A stretch of 64,000 nucleotides of DNA, from assembly GCA_029071325.1 (NCBI GenBank), contig JAIEAP010000030.1, positions 62,001-126,000 of the forward strand, given 5' to 3'. The notes under the pieces were generated by a model, which searched no databases, was not told the DNA's origin, and saw nothing but the letters and a program-made list of their open reading frames with translations. Positions 18,488-26,975 of this stretch are shown here, piece by piece; position 1 is the stretch's first letter, and the number at the start of each line of letters is the position of its first letter. Position numbers and translations under genes: made by a program. The stretch comes from Lachnospiraceae bacterium (lineage in GTDB: Bacteria; Bacillota; Clostridia; Lachnospirales; Lachnospiraceae).

Positions 18488-19945
18488 TCAGTTCTCCTTC
18501 CACCAATCCATTACCTGCAGCAGCACCCATTCCACATTCTCATCCTGTACCCTGGGAGAATAAGTAAGTTCATTTTCCCACCGCACTTTTTTCTTATAAT
18601 CCAAAAATACCTTCTGTGCATACTTGGGCGCATAGGTTCCCTCTTTGTAGATATGTACTTCTCTGACCACAAAGGTATTATACTCCTCCTGCCACGCCAG
18701 CTTTAAGGTTTCCCCGCATTTAATCCTGATTCCCAGATGCTGCTGCCCCAGATGATCGTATTCTGCCGCAAAATGCATCTCGGCTGTTCCTGTGGGGTAT
18801 TTTTCATAAAACGCTTGGTAGATCGGGTTATCATCATACACCTGAAACATGTGGTAATTACACCCCGACCGTTCCACCAGTCCCGTTGCTATTTGCATGA
18901 TCTTTCCATGCGCTCTGGCATATTCCTGAGCATCAAGCAGAAACTTCTCGACCTGTTTTCTTTCCGCTTTGTCCAACTCCTCCACTGACTGCAATATACC
19001 GTCCCGGATTCCAACTGAGTTGCCTCTTTTTTCAAAATTAGTGGCGCAATATATGTAACCATTTTCAAAAGCAAAGGCACTGACCTGCGGAATATTCCTC
19101 CATGTCAGATTACAGATAACGGATGAAATACTTACTCTGGAACGATTGTAATGCTTCTTATCTATTACCTTCTTTATGCGCTCCAGATTTTCCAACAGCA
19201 ACTCCAGCCTGCCATTGACCCGGATTCTGGCAAACAACTCGGGATCCAGTGTTTCCATACTGACACGGAGAACCTCATGCTCCGCCAATAATTCAATGGC
19301 CTCCTCTGAATATTTTCTGCATAGGTTTGTTGTCAGCGCAAGCTTAACCTCCGGATGACGTTGATGAAATATAGTAAATATATTACACCATTCACTATGT
19401 AAGGTAACCTCACCAAACACACCTGTCTCCAGATATTTCATCCCTCTGGCGGCAAAATCCTCAAGACAGTCCAGTATTTCATCTTCAGGAAAATCAACCT
19501 TAAAATATGGATTCACATCTGCCAGAACCGACTGATTGCAATAAATACAGCGCAGGTTACACCTGTTTGTGAGACCCAGGCCAATCTGGAACACAGCATC
19601 TATTTCTGCATAATCCGCGTCCTTTTCATACGGAACATTCCATTCCTCAAAGCGTTCTTCCAACTCTTTTTTAAACGTCTCTACCGGTATCATCTGCTGC
19701 GTTATTAAGGCACAATTTCTGCACATGGGGTGAAGTTCGCCTGTCAGCAAGCCCCGTTTCAGATCTACGATTGCAGGATTGTTTAATACATCCGTTACAT
19801 CCCTGCCTTGTTTTTTCGGTTCCAGATAGTCTAATATAAAATCACCATAATCCGTATCGCCCATCGCACAACAAGGACATATCATGCCGCCTGCGTGAAT
19901 CATTCTATAAAACCACGGAAAAAAACAATTTTTTGTTAATTTCAT
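18488..19945 (-). CDS. Radical SAM protein with N-terminal SPASM-like cysteines
   Basis: A 485-residue radical SAM enzyme. The catalytic motif C129-x3-C133-x2-C136 (CNLRCIYC) is preceded, unusually, by a cysteine-rich N-terminus (C7, CPCC at 23-26, C75, C78) that resembles an auxiliary-cluster (SPASM) region normally found at the C-terminus. The C-terminal 90 residues form a beta-rich tail. Four bases downstream of the B12 enzyme's partner spacing; substrate unknown, probably a sugar or a flagellar peptide. Confidence 0.83.
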   Translation of the reverse strand: MKLTKNCFFPWFYRMIHAGGMICPCCAMGDTDYGDFILDYLEPKKQGRDVTDVLNNPAIVDLKRGLLTGELHPMCRNCALITQQMIPVETFKKELEERFEEWNVPYEKDADYAEIDAVFQIGLGLTNRCNLRCIYCNQSVLADVNPYFKVDFPEDEILDCLEDFAARGMKYLETGVFGEVTLHSEWCNIFTIFHQRHPEVKLALTTNLCRKYSEEAIELLAEHEVLRVSMETLDPELFARIRVNGRLELLLENLERIKKVIDKKHYNRSRVSISSVICNLTWRNIPQVSAFAFENGYIYCATNFEKRGNSVGIRDGILQSVEELDKAERKQVEKFLLDAQEYARAHGKIMQIATGLVERSGCNYHMFQVYDDNPIYQAFYEKYPTGTAEMHFAAEYDHLGQQHLGIRIKCGETLKLAWQEEYNTFVVREVHIYKEGTYAPKYAQKVFLDYKKKVRWENELTYSPRVQDENVEWVLLQVMDWWKEN

Positions 19946-20001
19946 AGCACTTTCCTTTCTTATTAACTTTCCAATGTCCTTATCAGGAAAACAGAATGAA
20001 A

Positions 20002-21183
20002 CTAATTAGAATTGTCCGTTTTTCTTTGTTCCGGCACCCATGCCCACAGTTTCTTTGCGCCCTGCCTAACAACATAATTCGGGTTATATCGAAGAATAAG
20101 TTCTTCCAACACCTGCGGATCATCCGGAAGATGGTATGTACACAGCGACAGCTTTGGTGCAAATCTGACCAGTGTCTCTTTTGCTCCTTCCAGCATATAG
20201 CGTTCTGCACCTTCTATATCCGCCTTAATAAAGTCTACGCTTTCGAGTCCTCTCTCTCTGACAAACTCGTCTATGGTGATAGTCTTCACCTCAATCTGCG
20301 CAGCGCTATCCCCTAATCTCTCGGCAAAAAGAGTATTCCCGCCTGTATTATAATTATCCGTGGTCATATCATTGACTGCAAACATACAGGTTCCTACCTG
20401 ATTCGACACCGCATATTCTTCCGTCATCAAATTATCATACAATTCTTTCTGCTGATCTAACAGCTTTCTTGTTCCCGGTGTCGGCTCAAAAGCATATACC
20501 GCTTTTCCTTTTGCCGCCCCTACACAGGAAAACATACCAATGTTAGCGCCAAGATCCAAAACGATATCGTCCTTCTCTATCACCACTTCACCCGATTCAT
20601 ATGCGCCCTCTCTGACATATTCCTCACTTCCAAAGATTGACGGAGCTATAATATCAAAAAAATCCCCCATAAGCATGCTGCTATACTCTTCCGGCTGATC
20701 TACACCGCTCCATATTTTAAAATTCTTCCACTCGATCACCTTATCCGATTCCCGATAGGCATCTCCCATTTCCTGTCTCAAAAATGCATTCAGAAAAATC
20801 GTTCTGTATTCCCGATTCGTATCATTCCAATTTTCAGAATAATAGACATGGGTAAAGCCGCAATTCGCCAGTTGTTCTCTGACTTCGTCATTCCATTTTT
20901 CATTCACGGAGATCAGCACATCATACTCCTCCTGAGGATAAGGAAACTCATCACATAATGCGAAGGGGATTTCTTTCGGTATAACAGGGTTTCTGCCCGA
21001 TTTTCTGCTTCCAATGAAAAAATCCAGTTCCTCTCCCAACCGATTACACATATCATAGCAGATAAAACCCTGATGACCTTGCCCGAATAATATTTTCTTT
21101 CTGTCTGATTCCAAAAATTCCGCCAATGACCGGCTATTACCTTCTTTTAAACCATTAATAATAATTTCTTTGCATTTTTCCAT
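20002..21183 (-). CDS. FkbM-family methyltransferase with N-terminal Rossmann-like domain
   Basis: A 393-residue protein. The C-terminal half is a FkbM-type SAM methyltransferase (DIVLDLGANIGMFS near residue 215, then IDEFVRERGLESVDFIKADIEGAE). The N-terminal ~110 residues form a separate domain starting KKILFGQGHQG that matches the accessory Rossmann-like domain of several neighbours. FkbM enzymes O-methylate sugars and polyketides, so sugar O-methylation is likely. First gene of the downstream glycan unit, after the terminator at 21249-21287. Confidence 0.87.
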   Translation of the reverse strand: MEKCKEIIINGLKEGNSRSLAEFLESDRKKILFGQGHQGFICYDMCNRLGEELDFFIGSRKSGRNPVIPKEIPFALCDEFPYPQEEYDVLISVNEKWNDEVREQLANCGFTHVYYSENWNDTNREYRTIFLNAFLRQEMGDAYRESDKVIEWKNFKIWSGVDQPEEYSSMLMGDFFDIIAPSIFGSEEYVREGAYESGEVVIEKDDIVLDLGANIGMFSCVGAAKGKAVYAFEPTPGTRKLLDQQKELYDNLMTEEYAVSNQVGTCMFAVNDMTTDNYNTGGNTLFAERLGDSAAQIEVKTITIDEFVRERGLESVDFIKADIEGAERYMLEGAKETLVRFAPKLSLCTYHLPDDPQVLEELILRYNPNYVVRQGAKKLWAWVPEQRKTDNSN

Positions 21184-21202
21184 CCTTAACTGTCTCCTTT
21201 TT

Positions 21203-21231
21203 TATAATATTATTTCTTAGACGTCAGCAAA
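21203..21231 (-). promoter_or_regulatory. Candidate vegetative promoter for the fkbM-to-cgeB unit
   Basis: Minus strand TTGCTG followed by 17 bases and TTATAA, just upstream of the fkbM-type gene and downstream of the terminator that closes the upstream unit. Only a partial match; placed by position. Read-through from the upstream unit may also supply this operon. Confidence 0.35.
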
Positions 21232-21248
21232 ACATTTTCCATAATCCT

Positions 21249-21287
21249 TAACAAAAATGCCACCGGACCTCACAGTTCCAATGGCAT
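21249..21287 (-). terminator. Intrinsic terminator of the upstream glycan unit
   Basis: Minus strand ATGCCATTGGAAC...GGTCCGGTGGCAT hairpin (arms 21282-21287 and 21257-21262, with further inner pairs) followed by TTTTTGTT. It follows the 21485 gene and its out-of-frame tail. Confidence 0.7.
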
Positions 21288-21484
21288 ACTCTGTTCATAT
21301 TCTTTATGCCTCCCTGCATCTATCACCTATCACAATTCATCCTGAACTGCCTTATTATAATATATCGGCTATCTCTTAAAAAACTTAATCTGCATCATAA
21401 TTCATGATGAATGTATTTTCTGCCAAAATTCCTCCAGGTTCTCTACCTTCGCCGCCATCTTTAACCATTGTAATAACTCGACAT
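21288..21484 (-). other. Spacer with out-of-frame coding remnant and SigD-like -10 box
   Basis: This spacer is not empty. From 21530 down to 21402 the minus strand encodes, in a frame different from the upstream gene, 42 residues ending VENLEEFWQKIHSS. Just beyond, CCGATAT (21362-21368) has TAAG 15 bases upstream, a weak match to a motility-sigma promoter; a transcript from it would run into the terminator at 21249-21287. Confidence 0.5.
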
Positions 21485-21530
21485 TCAGCTGCTCCTTGGC
21501 TCCGTGGAGGAAACATTCAGTAAATCCCAT
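21402..21530 (-). pseudogene. Frame-shifted C-terminal tail (LLQWLKMAAK motif)
   Basis: An open stretch of 42 codons starting MGFTECFLHG and containing LLQWLKMAAKVENLEEFWQ, overlapping the end of the radical SAM gene by 46 bases in another frame. A closely similar peptide (LLQEWWRLAAKSKDLAEF) follows the stop of the 35507 gene. Most likely this is the original 3' end of a longer gene, cut off by a frameshift; a small independent peptide is less likely because no ribosome-binding site precedes the ATG. Confidence 0.5.
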
Positions 21531-22861
21531 AACTCTGCCTTTCGTTTTAATTCATCATATTCTGACTGATTACATATCAGATATTTGGAAATATCTCTGC
21601 GCTCTATCTGCTCTCCGCTTTTTACTTTTACAGGCGATGCCCCACCGAAATCACAGTAATCACATCCCTGTGCATAATCTCTCAAATAGAGATCTTGAAT
21701 CTTTTCCCACCGTCTGGTCGGACATTCATCATTCAGATCTACATAATCTGTTTGAGAATCCGTTACTCCCAGCATATGGAGACGGGCGATTCTTCCACAG
21801 CAATACAATTTTCCGTCCTGAATATTCCGCGAATCTTGTGCGCATAAGCACCGGATATTATCCTCTCGAATCTCTTGCTCGGATTTTCCCCTCGCTTCGA
21901 TCCCGCCTGACCTTACCCAGATTTCATCCATCGGAATTACTCTAAAAAGTATGTGATTTTTCTCAAAAACAGTTACAATCCGACTCATCTCATCTAAAAA
22001 CCCGTAATAACTTAACCCCACATGCACTTTTGGATTTTGAAGCTGTCGGATTACTGCATCATCCGGCAGCACAGTTCCGTTTGAGGGGATAAAAACCGAC
22101 TCCACCTTTTCGTTCTCGTTCACATATGCCAACAATTTGTCCAACCCCTCGTATAAAAACGGCTCGCCTCCCAAAAATCCAACCCAACTACAGTAATCTA
22201 TACTTTCAAAAAATTTTTCCATATCCCGTAAAATAGTTTCTACAGGTATGTCATATTCCCTTCCCTTAAAAAACGGAGTCAGCGCAAGGCATTCTTTACA
22301 ATTCAAAGTGCATCTGGATGTCAACATAAAAGTTATTGCAGGCACAACCCTTTTGCCGTTATTCACAAATTCGTAAACATTCCTCATTTTCTCCTCAAAT
22401 TTTTTTTCTCTCTCCGGCTCTTCATATCGATATCCCAGATAATTCTTCAGTATCCGCTTTATCGGACGCATAAACCTATGCTCATACCATTCCTTGGAAC
22501 CTTTGTCGATATTTAATTTTACTTTTGCATATATATATACGTCAACGTCTATGCCTTCCCACGCTTTCTCCAGTGTTTTTATAATTTCATCGTATGCACC
22601 GCTGGTAATCAAAACAAAAATATTCTTCCGCGCACATATGTCAATCTCGTCTAACGATACAACAGGTATCCCATGCCCCCCCTGTTTCCTTAATACCTTT
22701 CCCTGCTTGTTTTTATCGTTATCTATAAACTCTATAATCCGCTCACCTAAACCTGGCGTTTCTAATGCCTCTCTTCCCATTTTAGCTGCGCCAAAACAAA
22801 CAATCTGCTTTTTTTTGGCTTCGTCTTTTAATTCTTTCATGGTTGCATTCTTAATCCGCAT
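21485..22861 (-). CDS. Radical SAM/SPASM-like protein with N-terminal Rossmann-like domain
   Basis: A 458-residue protein. Residues ~18-112 form a small Rossmann-like domain (KQIVCFGAAKMGREAL, then FIDNDKNKQG). The radical SAM motif is C184-x3-C188-x2-C191 (CTLNCKEC), with FLGGEPFL downstream and C-terminal cysteines (CLC, CCG, CDYCD) for extra clusters. Paralogue of 25689. A G7 run codes for the start of GGHG near residue 60. The 3' end looks frameshifted (see 21402). Start ATG follows AGGAGG; it overlaps the upstream gene by 11 bases. Confidence 0.82.
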   Translation of the reverse strand: MRIKNATMKELKDEAKKKQIVCFGAAKMGREALETPGLGERIIEFIDNDKNKQGKVLRKQGGHGIPVVSLDEIDICARKNIFVLITSGAYDEIIKTLEKAWEGIDVDVYIYAKVKLNIDKGSKEWYEHRFMRPIKRILKNYLGYRYEEPEREKKFEEKMRNVYEFVNNGKRVVPAITFMLTSRCTLNCKECLALTPFFKGREYDIPVETILRDMEKFFESIDYCSWVGFLGGEPFLYEGLDKLLAYVNENEKVESVFIPSNGTVLPDDAVIRQLQNPKVHVGLSYYGFLDEMSRIVTVFEKNHILFRVIPMDEIWVRSGGIEARGKSEQEIREDNIRCLCAQDSRNIQDGKLYCCGRIARLHMLGVTDSQTDYVDLNDECPTRRWEKIQDLYLRDYAQGCDYCDFGGASPVKVKSGEQIERRDISKYLICNQSEYDELKRKAELWDLLNVSSTEPRSS

Positions 22862-24515
22862 GATATACCTCCTCTATATGTTCCCAGATCTGTTTTGCAT
22901 AATCCAAATGTGCCCTGTCGTTCAAATGCTCTGGACGACATCCATATTTATGTTTCGTATCTGTATAAATAAATTTTTTATTTAGATAAATCATTTTAAT
23001 TTGAGGATAATCACTTCTTATGTATTGATATCTCCTTTTCAACTCATTATTTATTTGCAATATCTGAATATTTTCGTGAAATCTATCCCTCATATATAAG
23101 TTACCATACTCCTGGGATAGAAGATTATGTAAAACAATAATTTTCTCCCATCCTATTTTCTCATGCAGCATATTTAAGAGTCTGTCTACGCTTTCTTTCC
23201 ACTCTTCAAACAAATCCAGACCACGACATCTTTGCAAATGTTCTAGCCCCGACACCCTATCCGCAAACGCATCACTTCCCGTTATATAAGTATTGTCTCC
23301 ACAGATAATAAGTTCATTGCGCTCCTCCAGGAAATCAAGCACGCAGTAGTCAACCACAAATTGTTCCTGCATCCACTGCCGTCGAAAATATTTATGCAAA
23401 TCATATTCCACACATTTTTTTTGAAATGAATTGTCATTTTTATCATCTCTAACAGTATAATGTTCCTTGACTTCCGGAGACATCATACTAATAATGCTGC
23501 TTTTTGAGATATGCTCTTTTAATATATGTTCCGTCTCCTGGATCAGTGTTCTTACTGCTGCCCGTGCCGTATGACTTCCAATAACAACAAACTGTAACCC
23601 CTTTGTTTTTCTCCACGGTATCCAGCTTACATTTTTTTGGTAAGCCTTCGACATTGACATATACAAAATATCTTCACCAAATGCTTCCCATTGTGGATGC
23701 CTTTCATAGTTATGACAAATACATGGATTTTCATATGTTGCTTCTTCGTATGATGTCGGAATACTGTCTATTTCGTTTTTTATATCCTGAAATATCCTCT
23801 CTGCTTTGCTTGTTTTAACCAAAACGACAGAAACTCCATTCGCATCATAGAATTCAGGATAAAATCGCTCAATTCCCCAATAATCACCAAGTTGAAAATC
23901 GCTGCAATTTTCATCTTCCCTGAAATGGCATTGAGGACACCCTTTCCTTAACCCGAGACCGGAATAATAAACCTGAAAAAATACACTTTCTTTACTGGAT
24001 TTCTCTATCTTTCTCCCATCATCCAAAGAAAGAGAAATTCCTGGATGCCCCCAATCCGGCAGTCTTTTGCGAAAATTAACACTTTGTAAGGAAGCCCCAT
24101 AGGTCTTTTGTATCTCTTCTTTATACCTGTCCCAGACCTTTTGGGAAATTACGCCATAACATACAATTGATACACAGATTAGCTTTTCATAGCTTTTAGA
24201 CAAAAATTTTCTTAACCCGGCAATCTGGCATGGCGTTCCGCTGAACAAAACCCATTTTCCCTCATCCAATTTATTTTTTACGGATAGATAGGAATCTCCC
24301 AAAAAACTTTGAATATATTTCGAACCTTGTATAAGTGGCAAATCCTTTTCATCTTTAATTGCTACATGACATGCATCTGACCGCTCATTGAGAGCTACCC
24401 CAAAAACCCAGCCGCTCCTCCTTAATACCCATCTTGCCAATACGGAAAACATACCGCCGGAGGTACTATTTTCTCTTTTTCCTTTACTTTTACATGCATA
24501 AACCTGCATGATCAT
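22851..24515 (-). CDS. FrhB/FdhB C-terminal domain protein fused to DUF6270
   Basis: A 554-residue fusion. Residues ~15-290 match the coenzyme F420 hydrogenase/dehydrogenase beta-subunit C-terminal domain that is often paired with pyruvyltransferases (STSGGMFSVLARWVL, VLFSGTPCQIAGLRKFL, GCPQCHFREDENCSDFQLGDYWG). The N-terminal ferredoxin region usual for this group is absent. Residues ~310-554 are a DUF6270 domain (FVVIGSHTAR start, HLNDRAHLDYAK near the end with a likely catalytic Asp/His). The same domain closes the GT2 protein at 26972. The pyruvyltransferase gene lies 46 bases upstream. Confidence 0.8.
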   Translation of the reverse strand: MIMQVYACKSKGKRENSTSGGMFSVLARWVLRRSGWVFGVALNERSDACHVAIKDEKDLPLIQGSKYIQSFLGDSYLSVKNKLDEGKWVLFSGTPCQIAGLRKFLSKSYEKLICVSIVCYGVISQKVWDRYKEEIQKTYGASLQSVNFRKRLPDWGHPGISLSLDDGRKIEKSSKESVFFQVYYSGLGLRKGCPQCHFREDENCSDFQLGDYWGIERFYPEFYDANGVSVVLVKTSKAERIFQDIKNEIDSIPTSYEEATYENPCICHNYERHPQWEAFGEDILYMSMSKAYQKNVSWIPWRKTKGLQFVVIGSHTARAAVRTLIQETEHILKEHISKSSIISMMSPEVKEHYTVRDDKNDNSFQKKCVEYDLHKYFRRQWMQEQFVVDYCVLDFLEERNELIICGDNTYITGSDAFADRVSGLEHLQRCRGLDLFEEWKESVDRLLNMLHEKIGWEKIIVLHNLLSQEYGNLYMRDRFHENIQILQINNELKRRYQYIRSDYPQIKMIYLNKKFIYTDTKHKYGCRPEHLNDRAHLDYAKQIWEHIEEVYHAD

Positions 24516-24561
24516 TCATCCCCTCCCGCTCACCGGTATATTCCCTGTATATCCGCCCCAT

Positions 24562-25692
24562 CTATATCTCTTTTAGGCCCAATGCTCTTTTTAAATAATC
24601 TTTGGAATCTCCGGTAATTTTATTTAAATCCAGTTCCTGATAACGCTTCGTGCACTCGCTCCATTCCCAATCAAAATTCGTTTGTCCGGAAGAAATAATT
24701 CGATCTGAAAAACCCGTAATGTTCAGCAGTTCAATCAATCGCATATTCCTTTTAGGCGGTAATACCACGCCAAATTTTTTTTCAAATAAGATAGAAAAAA
24801 CTGCCCCATGAAAGGAATCTGTTATAACATATTCCGCCTGTTCGATCAACCCTAAAAACTCTTCTATACCGGCATAATAAAAACTCCCTCCATTTCGTTT
24901 TAACCTCTTTGCGAGTCTTCCATAAAAGAAATGTTTTACAGGAGACAATAATCTCTCCGAAATGTCATTTACAGCCTCAAATGCTTCCTTGGTATAAAAC
25001 AGGGAATAAAACATGATGTACTTTTCTTTTATAGGTTTTACACAAATTTTTTCCCACTCATCCTTTTTCAAAAGCAAGGTCGGGTCCACACACTGATAAA
25101 TCTTATTTTTACTGTATGGCTGCAACTGCAAAACGCTATCTGTTTCCCTTAATGAGACCGCGTCAAAATCCTGTGTTTTTTCTACTATAATTTCTCTTTC
25201 TTCCTCATTTAGCAGCCGGCCTATACTAACTGCATATGCAATCTTTTTCCCCTCTTCCGATGCAAAATCCAAAAAATATGCATCGTCCAATCCTGTTATA
25301 TCTGGATTCCAAAGCTGGTCGCTTCCTGTAATATAGTAATCGAATCTTTCCAGCTTTTTAAAATCTCTGTTATCCCGGATTCTTCTGGTCATATTGAAAT
25401 AATTTTTGCGAAACTGTCTCATTTTATGCTTTTTGCAAAGCATAAGTGGAAAATTTCTTATCTTAATGTATATTACACTTCTCCAGAGACATTTTAAACC
25501 ACTTTGGATTCCTGCGCGAATTTCTCCTTTATAAAATAGCAGCGGATAAACCTGCGTAATTACTTTTGGACAATAATTAATCACTTCCACAAAACAATCC
25601 ATATTTTGCAAATACTTCTTCAATGCATACGTCTGTAACATAGCCCCAAAATTATCTGCACAATGAACTGTAATAATTCCTACCTTCTTCAT
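24562..25692 (-). CDS. Polysaccharide pyruvyl transferase family protein
   Basis: A 376-residue CsaB/WcaK-type protein: VGIITVHCADNFGAMLQTYAL at the start, YYITGSDQLWNPD near residue 118, SLRETDS and the C-terminal VITDSFHGAVFSI. Family members add a pyruvyl ketal to sugars using phosphoenolpyruvate. Its neighbour 22851 carries the FrhB domain often found beside this family. Overlaps the upstream radical SAM gene by four bases. Confidence 0.88.
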   Translation of the reverse strand: MKKVGIITVHCADNFGAMLQTYALKKYLQNMDCFVEVINYCPKVITQVYPLLFYKGEIRAGIQSGLKCLWRSVIYIKIRNFPLMLCKKHKMRQFRKNYFNMTRRIRDNRDFKKLERFDYYITGSDQLWNPDITGLDDAYFLDFASEEGKKIAYAVSIGRLLNEEEREIIVEKTQDFDAVSLRETDSVLQLQPYSKNKIYQCVDPTLLLKKDEWEKICVKPIKEKYIMFYSLFYTKEAFEAVNDISERLLSPVKHFFYGRLAKRLKRNGGSFYYAGIEEFLGLIEQAEYVITDSFHGAVFSILFEKKFGVVLPPKRNMRLIELLNITGFSDRIISSGQTNFDWEWSECTKRYQELDLNKITGDSKDYLKRALGLKEI

Positions 25693-26975
25693 ACGGTTCC
25701 TCTTAACAATTTTTCATATTCTTCTCTTTCTATTATTGTATATTTCGATTGCATTTCTTTGTTATCAATTTGTTTTCCTGGCTGCACATATTCTTCTTCC
25801 CTGGCGATATTACAGTAATTACATGCATCCATCCGCTTTAAATTCAATATATCCCAAACAGCTTCCCTATTTAATTCCTCGTTATCTCCTAGATCCCTGT
25901 AATCATTTTCAGAATTATATTTTCTAAGAGCCCATAGCCTTGCGCTCCTTCCGCAGCCAAAAAATTTTCCTGACATAATAGTTTTACAGTTCAGTCCGTT
26001 ATCACAAACGTAATATTCTCCTTCTAAATCTTCCTCAGATTTTCCCATATATTCTGGCCGCCCCGTCTTAATCCATCTCATGTTTGACATAATATCGAAA
26101 TTAATTTTATTTACTTCTAATTGTTTTACCAATGCAGCCATTTTTACAATATACCCGTAATCGCTTATAACCATCTTTACTTTGGGATGCGAAAAGATTT
26201 TCAGCCATTCTTCTTTAATCAGAACAGTTCCATTCGATACGATTCGAATCTGATTTAATTTTTTCTGCTCTATTAAAAATTCTATAATCTTATCCAGTTC
26301 CGGATGCAAAAGTGGTTCGCCTCCAATGACATCTGCCGTAGCGCAAGCATCTATACAATCAAAAAGGCGCTCTAAATCTTCTATAATCTCATTACTTACG
26401 ATATATTCCTTCTTTGAAAAGTATGGCATCAATGCAGAGCATTCTTTACAGGCAAGATTACAATAGTTTGAAATTATGACATTTAATCCCGGTATCAAAA
26501 GGGGGGCTTCCCCCTTCGCAGTTTTACCTACTATTTTCTGATATACAGGATCTTCTTTCCTCTCAATCCGTAATAAATACGGATCCAATATTCTCTTTTT
26601 ATATAACTCCTTCTCATCCGCGTATTTCAGAAGCCATGGATAGATGTAACAATGCAGATCATCTAATTCTTCCATGTGATCCAATTGATATCTGATCTCA
26701 CCATAGGATTTGCTTACTATTAACAACGCGATTTCGTCAAAATTCTGCGTTTTCAGATACTCGGGTCCATATATGTCTACGCAGATATTTTCTGCACAAA
26801 ATTTCTCTCCCCACCGGTTTTGATCATTGTCAACAGCTCCGGCAATTTTATCTTTGATCTCTGATGAAAATCTACTCACGGCTTCCTTTGCCATATAGGT
26901 GGTTCCGAATAGTATGATTTTCTTTTTTCCCAGGCTTTCCTTAAAATTTATCAAAGAAACATATTTTATTTTCAT
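25689..26975 (-). CDS. Radical SAM protein with N-terminal Rossmann-like domain
   Basis: A 428-residue enzyme with the same architecture as 21485: Rossmann-like domain at ~18-110 (KKIILFGTTYMAKEAV, VDNDQNRWG), radical SAM motif C172-x3-C176-x2-C179 (CNLACKEC), GGEPLLHPELD and a C-terminal cysteine cluster (CGRSARLW, CNYCN). The two genes flank the pyruvyltransferase/FrhB pair, as if duplicated around it. A+T-rich like its neighbours. Substrate unknown. Confidence 0.83.
   Translation of the reverse strand: MKIKYVSLINFKESLGKKKIILFGTTYMAKEAVSRFSSEIKDKIAGAVDNDQNRWGEKFCAENICVDIYGPEYLKTQNFDEIALLIVSKSYGEIRYQLDHMEELDDLHCYIYPWLLKYADEKELYKKRILDPYLLRIERKEDPVYQKIVGKTAKGEAPLLIPGLNVIISNYCNLACKECSALMPYFSKKEYIVSNEIIEDLERLFDCIDACATADVIGGEPLLHPELDKIIEFLIEQKKLNQIRIVSNGTVLIKEEWLKIFSHPKVKMVISDYGYIVKMAALVKQLEVNKINFDIMSNMRWIKTGRPEYMGKSEEDLEGEYYVCDNGLNCKTIMSGKFFGCGRSARLWALRKYNSENDYRDLGDNEELNREAVWDILNLKRMDACNYCNIAREEEYVQPGKQIDNKEMQSKYTIIEREEYEKLLRGTV

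Noticed and set aside
22676-22682. G7 run in the 21485 gene as a phase-variation tract
   Set aside because: Seven bases is short, and the frame is intact through it; kept only as a remark in the gene entry.
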